The translations under genes were made by a program, and so were the position numbers. The notes under the pieces were generated by a model that did no database searches, was not told where the DNA came from, and saw only the letters and a program-made list of their open reading frames with translations. From the NCBI RefSeq assembly GCF_037975245.1, contig NC_092577.1, positions 22,222,398 to 22,286,397 of the forward strand: a DNA stretch of 64,000 bases, written 5' to 3'. The stretch's first letter is position 1. Each line of letters begins with the position of its first letter. Of the stretch, positions 1 to 9,868 are shown piece after piece. Origin of the DNA: Apostichopus japonicus (Eukaryota; Echinodermata; Holothuroidea; Aspidochirotida; Stichopodidae).

Positions 1-1664
1 AGTTTATGTTGAATACACTTGCCTCGCACAAGTCTGGAGAGGACCTACAATATCCGGCATCACGTCCGATAAGCGATTTCCTAATGCTTTGGCCAGGATT
101 TTGTAGTCCACATTTAACAGCGTTATTGGACGCCTATTTCTAGGGTCCAAAGGGTCTCCTGACTTTGGGAGGAGAACAATATTTCCAACCCGCTGTGTTT
201 GGCTCATGTAATTCAACTGGAAAGCGGTAGCGAACACATCTCTCAAGTCCCCACCGAGGACCTCCCAGAAGGTCCTATAGAACTCTGCCGGGAGGCCATC
301 GGGACCGGGGGACTTTCCCTTCTTCATCGCTGCTACCGCTGTCCAGAGCTCACCAACGGAGAGATTGGAGCCCAAGCTATCATTTTTACTCTCAGGGGGG
401 GCCTTGTCTATACCAGACAGCAAGTCCTCCTGGAGATCCTCGCTAACAGCAGCCCTGGAGTACAGGTTCGAAAAGAACGACCCAAATACCCCTAGGACTG
501 CCTGCGGGCTCTCCACGACGACCCCACCAGGATGACACACTGCCCTTATTCTGCGGTCAACCACAGACTTGGTGTCGTCCCGGTAAAAACGAATAGTGGG
601 CTTCTCGTCCGCTTCAACAAACTGGATTCTGGCACGCACTCGGGCTCCGTGCAGTTTCTCATCGAGAAACACTCCGAGTGCATGCAGATCAGACGATGAA
701 CCATCCCTTGCTCTATTGCACAAGGAATGGATCTCCGTTGGTGAGCTCTCTCAACACAATACCTTATTGCGAACTGCTTGATGAGGGACTTGACCTCGTC
801 CCACCAGACTAACGCATTGGGAAAAGCAGGCTTGAGGGACTGCCATCCTCTGTACTTCTCGACAAATTGCTCCTTGAAGTTTTGCTCTTTAACAATTTCC
901 GTGTTCAGCCGCCAAAGTCCCTTCTCCACATGAAAGGACTCCGGCAGCTGCAAGCGCAAAACAACAGCGTCATGATCAGATAAAGGACATGAAATAATCG
1001 AGCACCGAGATCGAGGAAACTTGCGCGGGGCATAAAACCTGTCGAGTCTGGATGAAACTGTTCCATCTGGTTTATGCCACGTACAAGTAACCACCTGGGG
1101 ATTTTGGGACCTCCAAACATCCACAAGATCTCGGTGCTTGACAAACAAGCCTAGCTCAATCATGCCGGTGGTACAATTGGGGGACTCTTTCCTCGAACGT
1201 CTATCTAACGCAGAGTGAGGGACACAGTTAAAGTCCCCCCCAAGGATACAATTTGCCTTACCCGGTACAAAGGATGGCAACACCGTGAAGAAATTTTTCC
1301 TACATGCTGGCCGGTTGGGGGCATACACATTGCAAACCACCAACTCACCCCGCGTGAGCCTTAAGTGTATGCACACCACCCGACCTTCATGGTCTTTCTC
1401 CACTTTTCCCACACAATGACACAGTTTTGGGGACACCAAAATTACAGTCCCGCAAGATGCCCCTGATCCAAAGGAGGCATAAAGGCCTCCTCCCCACTCC
1501 AAGGACCAAAGATGAACATCACTCTCACAAGATATGTGGGTCTCTTGCAAAAGGACCACATCCACTTGGAGCAACTTGCAGAACTGTAAAATCCGTCGCC
1601 TTTTTGGGGTACCCCTCATCCCATTCACATTAAGGGTGACGAGGGATAAGGTGTCTGGTGTCAT
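1..1664 (-). pseudogene. LINE A ORF2: AP-like endonuclease plus start of reverse transcriptase, partial
   Basis: An exonuclease-endonuclease-phosphatase fold begins at the ATG (LSLVTLNVNGMRG), with LLQETHI, CNVYAPN, GGDFNCV and a C-terminal LSDHDAVV motif, the expected catalytic blocks of a LINE endonuclease. Around position 600-720 the frame shifts, and the RT palm/finger region continues (KGKSPGPDGLPAEFYRTFW, then PKSGDPLDPRNRRPITLL) until the window ends. It would nick target DNA and prime reverse transcription there. The frameshift makes it a pseudogene. Confidence 0.82.
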
Positions 1665-2917
1665 AACCTGCGATGTTTTCCCAATACGGCTCTTTTCAGG
1701 CCCTTAGCGGTGTTTCCCCTTTTCCTACGACCTAGCAGACCTCTTAGCTCCTCGTCACAAGGAACAGGAGGTCCACTAGCGACCATCGTGTCCGGTATAG
1801 TGGAGGCGACTGCGGGCAGGGTGGAAGGGCCGCTCGAGTCAATGAGATCAGTGGCGTGTTTTGTCTCATCAAACCAATCGGAGGACTCCTTAGCCACAAC
1901 TACTAAGGCGGAAGCACAGTCCTCCATTGGCGAGTCCGAATCTGGGCCACTTAATGTCTCTTGGGCCGGTTGACTCGAGGGCCGACTAGTGTCACCGATA
2001 GCGGGCGTAGCTACCGGTGAACCAGTACAAGCGGCATCCTGCTCCGCATGCCACTCCGCTAATACCATCTCCGCCGTTTTGTCCTGCTCCGCCTTAGTGG
2101 GCAGGCTGGCAGTCTCGGCCGGAGCGGCAACTTCCTCCAGGGACGAGGTGGAACACCTCCACCGGGGCGCTAGTGTCGGACACTGGGGCGATGAGAGGAG
2201 CATCAGGTGATACGATTTGAAAGGCCGGGACGGGGACCGCTTCAACCACGCCCGTAGCCACTCTCGCGGCGTATGAGCGGTCTGGGCATAAACGAGCGAG
2301 ATGGCCCGTTTTCCCACACGAGTTACATACGATATCCCCTTTACACTCGGCCAGGGTATGCCAAACCTGTAAACAGCGGCTACACCGCTTGTTCGGGCAC
2401 AACCTGGCCTCATGCCCTTCCAGCCCACACCTCCAACAAGTGCGAGGCTGGCCCGGGTATGCAACGTGGGCCCTGTGCCCATTAGCCCACAAGGTAGAGG
2501 GGATATCGGACTTGAGTTGTAATCTAACTCGTCTGGTCCCGGTCTTTACACCCTTACATTCAAGGAATTCCGGCTCCTCGTAGCCGGTTACTTTCCCAAA
2601 ACGCCCCAGTGTCCGCACAACAATCTGTTCAGACATGTCCAGAGGGAGATGGAGGACTGTCACCCACACCGAACTGTCGTACGGTGTGACCTTCAGTCCC
2701 TCGACTCCCTCCAACACATAGACGCCTCGGACGCGGGCAGCCTCCGAGGTAAAACGAACATCAGAACAATTCATACCCCGGAGAGGTTTACGCTGAAGCG
2801 CGTCAACCTCTCAAGGGACTTTTAAACCAACAGAACGCAAAACTGAAAAAACTTGTCCGGGGACGACCTTAGCCTCCCCCGAAAAAATACGATTTTGCTG
2901 TCACGGCGAGCCGCCAT
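1661..2917 (-). pseudogene. LINE A ORF1, gag-like RNA-binding protein, frameshifted
   Basis: The start is the ATG at 2917, inside a hairpin, giving MAARRDSKIV. An RRM-like N-terminal half is followed by three zinc knuckles (CWRCGLEGHEARLC, CSRCLQ..HTLAEC, CNSCGKTGHLARLC) and a Pro/Ser/Asp-rich tail. The frame breaks near 2200, so no single ORF spans it. The intact homologue at 30072-31364 shows the expected length of about 430 residues. ORF1 proteins of this type coat the LINE RNA. ORF1 and ORF2 overlap by an ATGA stop/start at about 1661-1664, suggesting termination-reinitiation coupling. Confidence 0.8.
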
Positions 2918-2923
2918 GACAGC
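2897..2923 (-). promoter_or_regulatory. Hairpin enclosing the LINE A ORF1 start codon
   Basis: A 12-bp stem with a 3-nt loop (GCTGTCATGGCG / CGCCGTGACAGC, one T-G wobble) contains the ORF1 ATG. The same structure is present at 9251-9277 and 31344-31370, and a sequence-diverged version at 15669-15695. A role in ORF1 translation or RNP packaging is inference. Confidence 0.5.
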
Positions 2924-3154
2924 TTGGGGTGTGGCAAAGCCACGCACCTATACAAAAACCAAAACGAAGCAAACCCAAAACACACAAACTACACAAACTG
3001 CAAACTAAGGAAAGGCCAACGTAAAAACACAAAGGTGTGGTCAACGAAAAGTGGAGAGCAGCCGAAAACACGTCCGCACTCCACGAGAACTGAACTGAAC
3101 TCTACCCGTTCGAACTGAACCCGTTCGATGCTACTTGGTCAGATGTCATGATCA

Positions 3155-3905
3155 GGGTAATCGGCATCTGGCTAGGTTATTGTGCCCCGGAGGCCACCAC
3201 TTGGGCCGAGAAGGCTGATCAGGTGGAGGCAAGGCTTGACACATTCAATCGGAGGTGACTCTCCCTCCCTGGGAAGGTTACAGTTGTCAATCGTTTTATT
3301 TTTCCTCTCCTTTGGTATCCTGGTACGGTGATCGCTGCACCAGATTATTCCTTGGTGCGATTGGAGAGGATCATTTTTTATTTCATTTGGGGAAAGTGCA
3401 AACCAAACCTTCTCAAAGGACCGTTCTGTAAAAGACCCCCTTGAGCGGGTGGGCATGGTTTGGTCCACCTACCATCTTAACTGCGCTTTCTCCTTTTGAA
3501 AGGTTCTTCTTGCGTTTGAGAATCCCTCGTTTGCCTTTTTTGTTAGGTTCTGGGATGGTTTTCTTTTTCGCCACTACTGGCCCGGATCCTTTTGCAATAA
3601 CCGGCCAAGGTGACTCACTTTGTAGAATCAAAGAGGAGGGTGGGCCAGATGTTCTGCTTAACGTGGCCCCCTCCAGATGTGTGGTGTTCTGTGTGTTGTA
3701 AGTCACTAGTTATTATAGAGGAGGATAGAGGATATATATAGAGGAGGATTGCACATGGGGTCCTCATCACTAACCATTTTCGCCTAGTAAGGTGGCGATT
3801 AGGTTATGGGATTTGTCCCTGTGTGGGCTGTAAAGCCATCAGGACTATGCAACACCTTTTGCTGGAGTGTCCCTTCGTCCGGTTGGTGTGGGAATGATGG
3901 TTTCA
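3155..3905 (+). pseudogene. LINE ORF2 C-terminal half, degenerate (third subfamily)
   Basis: Plus-strand translation in shifting frames gives a stretch ending LDTFNRR, then LSLPGKVTVVNRFIFPLLWYP and LVRLERIIFYFIW, matching the RT thumb region seen at 25200-25337. Further on FAFFVRFWDG matches the LINE B text at 4800, and 3750-3890 encodes a terminal zinc-finger-like C-P-C-V-G-C .. H-L-L-L-E-C. Stops and frameshifts are frequent. It is an older, diverged relative of LINEs A and B. Confidence 0.7.
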
Positions 3906-3970
3906 CGCCTTCATTATTGGTGTTATTGGTTGTTATTGTTGTTGTTTTAGTTATTAGTGTTATTGGTTGA
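3906..3970 (+). repeat. Low-complexity TTATTGGTG-type repeat
   Basis: Imperfect repetition of ttattggtgttattggttgt. It may be the 3' tail of the LINE fragment just before it. Confidence 0.6.
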
Positions 3971-4203
3971 CCTCAGATGACTAGTGATCCGACTTAGCAT
4001 GTGTTGTTCGCAGAATTGATATGTGTTTATGAAGGGGGGGGGGGGGGGGCTTGTCTATACCAGACAACCAGTCTTCCTGGAGATCCTCGCTAATAGCAGC
4101 CCTGGAGTACAGGTTCGAAAAGAACGACCTAAATACCTCAGATGACTTGTGACCCGACTTAGCGTGTGTTCTTCGCACAATTGACGTTGTGTTTATGAAG
4201 GGT
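3971..4203. repeat. ~66-bp direct repeats flanking a LINE A RT fragment
   Basis: The segment 3971-4035 (CCTCAGATGACTAGTGATCC..) is repeated at 4136-4203 with a few substitutions. Between the copies, 4043-4135 is nearly identical to 396-488, the LINE A RT region. A G-run of about 18 sits at the left junction; the LINE itself has a G-run there. The repeats are far longer than usual LINE target duplications. Confidence 0.75.
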
Positions 4204-4402
4204 GCAAAATCGTACAAAATCTCTCAATGAGTCGGTATTCACATCTGGTCTGTTTTCCCTCAAGTTACCCTATTATATAGTTGACTCAATGTAATCAGTC
4301 TTACATGGCACTCGTAACTCCCATATAATAACGGGTTTGCGGCAGTGTCTATCCACGGTCGATCACACCTCAAAGTTCCCCAATAAGTCCTAAGTGGCTT
4401 CC

Positions 4403-7172
4403 TGATACCTTTTTAGGTTGGTCACCAAGGCATAGTGTGCAATTCTCCAGGAAAGATCACGGAGCCTGCAAACATTCAGCCTTGAATGCACCGAACGCCA
4501 TACTTCGTCAGAATGACGTCCCTGTGCAAAAATTGCATTCAAGGCCCTATCCCGCAAGGAACTGTGATCGAGGGCCGTCCGTGACAGGTCAACAGGGGGA
4601 ACCTCAATGAGAGCGGAGCAAATGACACGCACCACCCTGCTTGGAGTACTACTATGCGGTTCTCTGTTGCTAAACAGCGCCGCAGGTGCAACCCGCCCCA
4701 AAAACGTACAAAATATGAACAAGGCAACCCTGGGTCAGTTACCTCTACAAACAATTGCTTAAATAACAAAAAGCTAAATTTACTTCCCAGATGAACCACC
4801 CCTAACCGCCCCCCCCCTTCTCCAGTTTTTGGTACATCACCGCCCTTTTGACAAGCTCTGTACCACCCGACCACGTAAATGAAAATATCGCTCTCTCCAA
4901 CCGCACCAGGACGCGACGCGGAATTGCATACACCGAGCCCGGGTTCCGCAAGATGGGCGAAACAAAACGATTAATAACGGTGACTTTCCCCAAGATCGAA
5001 AGTGCCAAATGTTTTGAGCCTGCTCTCAAATACCTCAGCCCTCTCGTTCCAGGTGACATCAGAAGGTGCATCGAAGCCGAGCAATACACCATTAATTTTG
5101 ATATTCTGATCCAACCACGATCAGAATCTCTGTATCTCCAGCTACCAAGGCGAAGGCCCTGTCTTTTCCGGATTCAATTTCGCCCGGTAGCACTCTCAAA
5201 GATGAAACATCATGCGAGAGGGCACGAAAGGAGCCCAGACTCGAAACAACACACGTGACGTCATCTGCATATTGAACGCTTTTCACTTTGGCACCCCCTG
5301 GCACAACGAATGGAACAAGTCTCGAGTCCATTTTCAAAAGACGAGAGAGGGACTCGCTAAACAAAACATCATTGCTTTATGTTTTGACAGAGGGCATCCT
5401 TGGCGCACCCCCCTCTCCACGTTAAAAAACCTCCGAACAAAACCCATTTACGATAACAGAAGTGAAACTTTCCTGATACAAAACAGAAATCCATTTACGA
5501 AAATTTGGGTGCATCTTTAACTTAAACGTCTCCAATACATTAATTAAAAAACCGCGATCCACCATGTGAAAGGCGTTCTGCTGGTCAAGGGAGACCAATG
5601 CACATGGCAGATCACATTCAATAACAAAGTCGGTGAAGTCGCGCATCAACCACAAATTCTGCTGGATGCAATGACCATTGACTGCACAAGTCTGGAGATC
5701 ACCCACAAGATGCGGCATAGCCAGTGCAAGGCGGTTGCACAAAGCCTTAGCCAGGAACTTGTAGTCCACATTTAACAAGGTGATCGGACGCTTGTTATGA
5801 GGATCCAAGGGGTCCCCAGACTTGGGCAGCAAAGTAATCATGGCCAGACGTTGACTTTGGTTTAACAGTCCGTTTTGGAAGACGTCTTCGAAGACGGCTG
5901 TAATGTCGGGTCCTATTATTGCCCAGAAGGTTCGGTAGAACTCCGTCCGAACCCGGGGACTTGCAATTCTTCATCTTCGGAAGCGCCTTTCAAAGCTCGA
6001 CATTGGTTATTCCGCCCCCCCCCCCCAAATATCATTGACCTCGTGGGGAACAGTTTTTGAGATTCCCCTCAAAAATCGCCCTGTGCCGACATTGCCACGC
6101 GTAAACAAACTCGAATAATAATCTTTATATACGCGGACAATGCCTTGGGACCGTACAGATGGGACGCGATGAGCCAACGGACTGGTAAAACCTCAGTGAA
6201 GGGCGCTCATCAGCTTCCACCGCTTCGACACGGGTCCTGACGCGGGCACCGTGGTACTCTTCATCGAGATAAGTCTGCAAAGCGATGACAGCCGAAGGGA
6301 CGTCAAACTTCACCTCCGCGCACAGCTTCGAGATTTTTTCTCTCCGACACCGTGCGCGGGTCACGCAATACTGAATTGCGTAACGTTTGATGCGCAACTT
6401 GACATCATCCCACCATTGGGATGTAGAGGCAAAGGCCGGCTTCAAGGTTTGCCATCCTTTGTACCTTCTTTCGAAACCTTAGCGGATCTCTTCCTCGCCA
6501 ATTATCTGATAGTTAAGCTTCCATAGGCCCCGCCCGATCGGGAAAATGGAAGGCAAAAACTGCAGACATCGGCTAAAAGGTCTGCCGAAGTAAACCTGTC
6601 CAATTCTGTGACCCCAGCGTCAGGACTAGCAGACACAGAAGCCCCGAGTCTGTCAAAACCCGAGTCTGGGACACAGTTAGTCTCCGACCATCACACGTGG
6701 TGCACTAACAGGAACAAAGGAAGGCAGCGTGTTAAAAATCTTGTCTAGCAGAAGGCCGATTGGGAGCATACACTGTGCAAAGGGAGATGTTACCCTGTGG
6801 ATACTTGAATAGAATGTAAACCAATCGGCCCTCGTGATCCGTCTCCACCCTAGTGGCACAACCCGCCTGACGAGGTGACAGAAGGATGACAGTGCCACAG
6901 GATAAAGACGGACCAAACGAAGCATGCAGCCCACCACCCCACTCATAAGCCCAAAATGTGTGTTTCTTGCAGGCAAACGCAGTCGACCTCCATTGACTTA
7001 CAATACCGGAAATGCGACTGCGCTTGCGATGATCCTACATGCCATTCACGTTCAAAGTGGCAACTGAAATTGTATGGGCCGTGAGAGGGCAATGGGGTCA
7101 AACTACGCCGACGACGATTCCGTTAGTTTCAAGCGCGCTCTAGACGACATATCATCGTCCGAGTCGTCAAGT
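4403..7172 (-). pseudogene. LINE B ORF2 copy, truncated at both ends
   Basis: Reading from 7172 downwards: the last codons of ORF1, a short spacer, an endonuclease remnant (CVCLQETHI, AVTELDRF), the RT region (PKSGDPLDPHNKRPITLLNV at about 5770-5830), the catalytic QYADDVTCV block near 5290, the thumb region (GTELVKRAVMYQ near 4860) and a terminal ..RIAHYALVTNLKRYQ. The 3' end stops about 4403, where the homologous copy at 36030 continues, so the 3' UTR is missing. Many frameshifts. It shares the family of 22025-25337. Confidence 0.8.
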
Positions 7173-7605
7173 AGTTCGCCATCACCATTACAGGTGTGAG
7201 ATGACCACCAGAGGTGATTGGAAACTGCCTCAAACCAGCGGGCCAACTTCTCACATGACCTACTTTTGTTCGTTGCTAGCAGTTTCTTTTTTAAAGTTTT
7301 GGAAAGATGCCAAATATGAAATTGCTGGTCAATATCTGGATGATCCTTCTTCAGAACTGCCCTTTTATAAGTATGTATATCTGTAGCAAGCATATCAATT
7401 GCAACCTCTTCACTAGAAAGTTTCTCCAGACAGCGTTGAAACCCAACCTTCTCCATGGCTACGGAACTTGTTGTTTCTGATACCTCAACAAGTTCAGACA
7501 ACACTACATTATTTGTGTAAGTGTCCATAACAGCATAGGTGGTATAGTTTGCATTCTACCTACATGTGGAGCACAAATCACCGGAAAAATTTTTACCGAA
7601 GATAT
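7173..7605 (-). pseudogene. DDE-type transposase fragment fused to LINE B
   Basis: Minus strand: NANYTTYAVMDTYTNNVVLS, then SSVAMEKVGFQRCLEKL, HPDIDQQFHIWHLSK and SNHLWWSSHTCNGDGELL. This resembles a large family of animal transposon proteins (..NAMEK.GF..CL.., ..DHQFDVWH.SK.., NHLWWC..TC.GD..) that I associate, uncertainly, with Kolobok-type transposases. The reading frame runs straight into LINE B ORF1 tail codons (DDSDDDMSSRARLK), giving a 141-residue chimeric ORF (7103-7528) with no known function. Only the middle of the transposase remains. Confidence 0.6.
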
Positions 7606-7639
7606 TGTTAGGCCCTAAACATGTAAGGGCCAAATGAAA

Positions 7640-7990
7640 GGTTAGGGCGAATTTGTAGGAAAAGCCTACTTTTCAGGGATTTCCCAATATTGCCCATAGG
7701 TGGTTTTGGCCCTCAAAATCGTAAACAACCCAAAGGAGGTACTAGCAAAGTACCATCGTCACTAATGCTCAACATAGTAGCATACAATTTGTAGGAAAAG
7801 AAAGAACTTCAGTGATTATATGAAATTACCTATATGGCTCATACGACACACCCTTTGCCCTGGAATTTCCAAACGATAATGAGCACTACCGAAGCACTAT
7901 TGTTAAAAACCCTCAACATTGTAACCATACAATCTGTAGGAAAAGTTCATTTTGAGTGTTTCCATAAAAAGGCCCACATGGCCCACAGAT
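7640..7990 (+). repeat. Degenerate tandem repeat, ~140-bp period, three units
   Basis: The core TTTGTAGGAAAAG occurs at 7652, 7788 and 7933 (with one C), preceded in two units by CTCAACATWGTARCCATACA-like text and followed by a ..CCCATAGG/TATATGGC/CCACATGGC element. Spacing is 136 and 145 bp. No ORF is present. Confidence 0.6.
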
Positions 7991-8475
7991 GACATCGGAT
8001 CCAAAATTCATGACCACCCACAGTCTTTATTTCATATTCATTTGACTCGACATTGCAGTATGTATGGGCACTGTTAGCAGGGTCTAAGCCATCAGAAGGG
8101 ACGTCTGGGTGCGTGTTTCAGCGACGTAATGAGTGTATTCAATCTGACAACCAACAAACATTAGTGCAGCATCTGTTTGGAAAGATACTTCTTTAAAAAT
8201 ACGGCTTGACATCCGCTGCATAGAATACAACGTTTACATGTCTGGTTTAATTACTTTCATTCATATGCATAAGCAATGAAGGGTGGGCAATCTGCAACCA
8301 GCTATATCCCTGTAATCAGTGGCGTAGCCACGGGGGGGGGGGGGCACAGGTCGTCGCCTCCACACTTCCATTTTGGGTGTGAGAAAAAAATTAATGTGCG
8401 AAAAATATATCATTGGTCTGAATGGTCTCGAATCTCCATAATGACCACTCATGAACGACCCTTCGATTGCGGACC
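7991..8475. other. No gene seen
   Basis: No convincing ORF. A short AGTGGCGTAGCCACG sequence followed by a G-run at 8320-8345 looks like the end of a common dispersed repeat, but its other end was not found. Confidence 0.4.
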
Positions 8476-8925
8476 CGTAGTGATTTTTACGTACAAAGAG
8501 AACGGACACGGACCAAAGGTCAACAGAACCAAAAAACAATCCCAGTCTGTATAACAACCACTAAAAACCCAACTGAAACCCCACAAACAGAAATCTCTCA
8601 TTAACCCACATATGTATATAACGTAGCGTTTAACGTCACGTGAAAAGCGCCAACAGAACGAAAACAATAAATCACTACAAACCAGCCCCAAAAAGCCAAC
8701 TCCAAACCACAAACAGAAATCCCACCAGCCCATATTATGTAACGACCACACTAACCCCCCACGCCGTCCCGATAGTAGACGATAGGCTTGCGCCAGCGTC
8801 TACGAAAGGCAATGTCGGGAAGCCGTGCAAGGTCCGCCTCCATGCGTAACCTAATGTCACTTTGCACGAGGGGGACGACAGCCTCGGCCCTCCATCCAAA
8901 TGTCCCCATCGAAAACTAAGCATCT
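8476..8925 (-). mobile_element. LINE A 3' end: ORF2 C-terminus and 3' UTR
   Basis: 8480-8760 matches the 3' UTR at 29700-30040, including the terminal CACGTAAAAAGCAC-like end (here GTGATTTTTACGTAC on plus). 8760-8925 read on minus gives a plausible ORF2 tail (ADLARLPDIAFRRRWRKPIV, then a stop). A LINE A 5' segment in the opposite orientation follows at 9086. Confidence 0.75.
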
Positions 8926-8930
8926 GCGGA

Positions 8931-9085
8931 CCGGCAGTAGGCTATAGGGCAGTAGGCTATAGTTGCTGAAAAACCTGACGTGACAAAGCGAATAGGCCGA
9001 GAAGACAGTAGTTACAGCAGTTGTAGTACAGTAGATCAGTAGTAGTAGTTACAGTACCGTAGTAGTACAGTAGTTTGTAGTTTGC
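8931..9085 (+). repeat. CAGTAG-rich low-complexity sequence
   Basis: A duplicated GCAGTAGGCTATAG (8933-8961) followed by AGTAGTTACAGTAGTACAGT-type repetition separates two oppositely oriented LINE A pieces. Confidence 0.55.
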
Positions 9086-9868
9086 TTTGGTGGAGTGCGG
9101 ACGTGTTTTCGGCTACTCTCCCCTTTTCGTTGACCACACACTTTGTGTTTTTTACGTTGGCCTTTCAATAGTTTGTAGTTTGTTTAGTGTAGTTTTGGCT
9201 TTGTTGCGTGGTTTTTGTTTTTCGTATGTGCGTGGCTTGCCACACCCCTAGCTGTCATGGCGGCTCGCCGTGACAGCAAAATCGTATTCTTGAGTTTTTC
9301 GGGGGAGGTTAAGGTCGTCCCCGGACAAGTTTTTTCAGTTTTGCGTTCTGTTGGTTTAAAGGTCCCTGGAGAGGTTGACGCGCTTCAGCGTAAACCTCTC
9401 CGGGGTATGAATGTTTTTGATTCACCTCGGAGGCTGCCCGCGTCCGAGGTGTCCATATGTTGGAGGGAGTTGAGGGATTGAAGGTCACACCGTATGACAG
9501 TTCGGTGTGGGTGACAGTCCTCCATCTCCCTCTGGACATGTCTGAACAGGTTGTTGTGCGGACACTGGGGCGTTTTGGGAAAGTGGCCGGCTACGAGGAG
9601 CCGGAATTCCTTGAATGTAAGGGTGTCAAGACCGAGACTAGACGAGATAGAGTTGAACTCAAGTCCGATATCCCCTCTACCTTGTGGGCTAATGGGCACA
9701 GGGCCCACGTTGCATATCCGGGCCAGCCTCGCACTTGTTGGAGATGTGGGCTGGAAGGGCATGAGGCCAGGTTGTGCCCGAACAAGCGGTGTAGCCGCTG
9801 TTTACAGGTTGGGCATACCCTGGCCGAGTGTAAAGGGGATATCGTGTGTAACTCGTCTGGGAAAACAC
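9086..9868 (+). pseudogene. LINE A 5' UTR and truncated ORF1
   Basis: Starts with the shared TGGAGTGCGGACGTG 5' end. ORF1 begins at the ATG at 9257 (MAARRDSKIVFLSFSGE), but a frame break at about 9420 splits it; 9457-9868 keeps the RRM-like region and the first two zinc knuckles. It ends abruptly within the third knuckle (CNSSGKT), at 9868, where unrelated sequence begins. Confidence 0.8.

Larger units (their letters stand above)
1..3113 (-). mobile_element. LINE A copy (Tx1/L1-like), 5' complete, cut by window start
   Basis: Reading on the minus strand there is a 5' UTR (about 3113-2918), an ORF1 with CCHC knuckles, an ORF2 endonuclease and the start of a reverse transcriptase that runs off position 1. 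The 5' end (..TGGAGTGCGGACGTG..) recurs at 9086, 31550 and, diverged, 15460, so it marks a shared element start. The RT N-terminus (GKSPGPDGLP, then LLPKSGDPLDPRNRRPITLL) and the knuckle-bearing ORF1 resemble the Tx1/L1 group of non-LTR elements; the exact clade is an inference. Frameshifts in both ORFs make this copy inactive. Confidence 0.85.
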
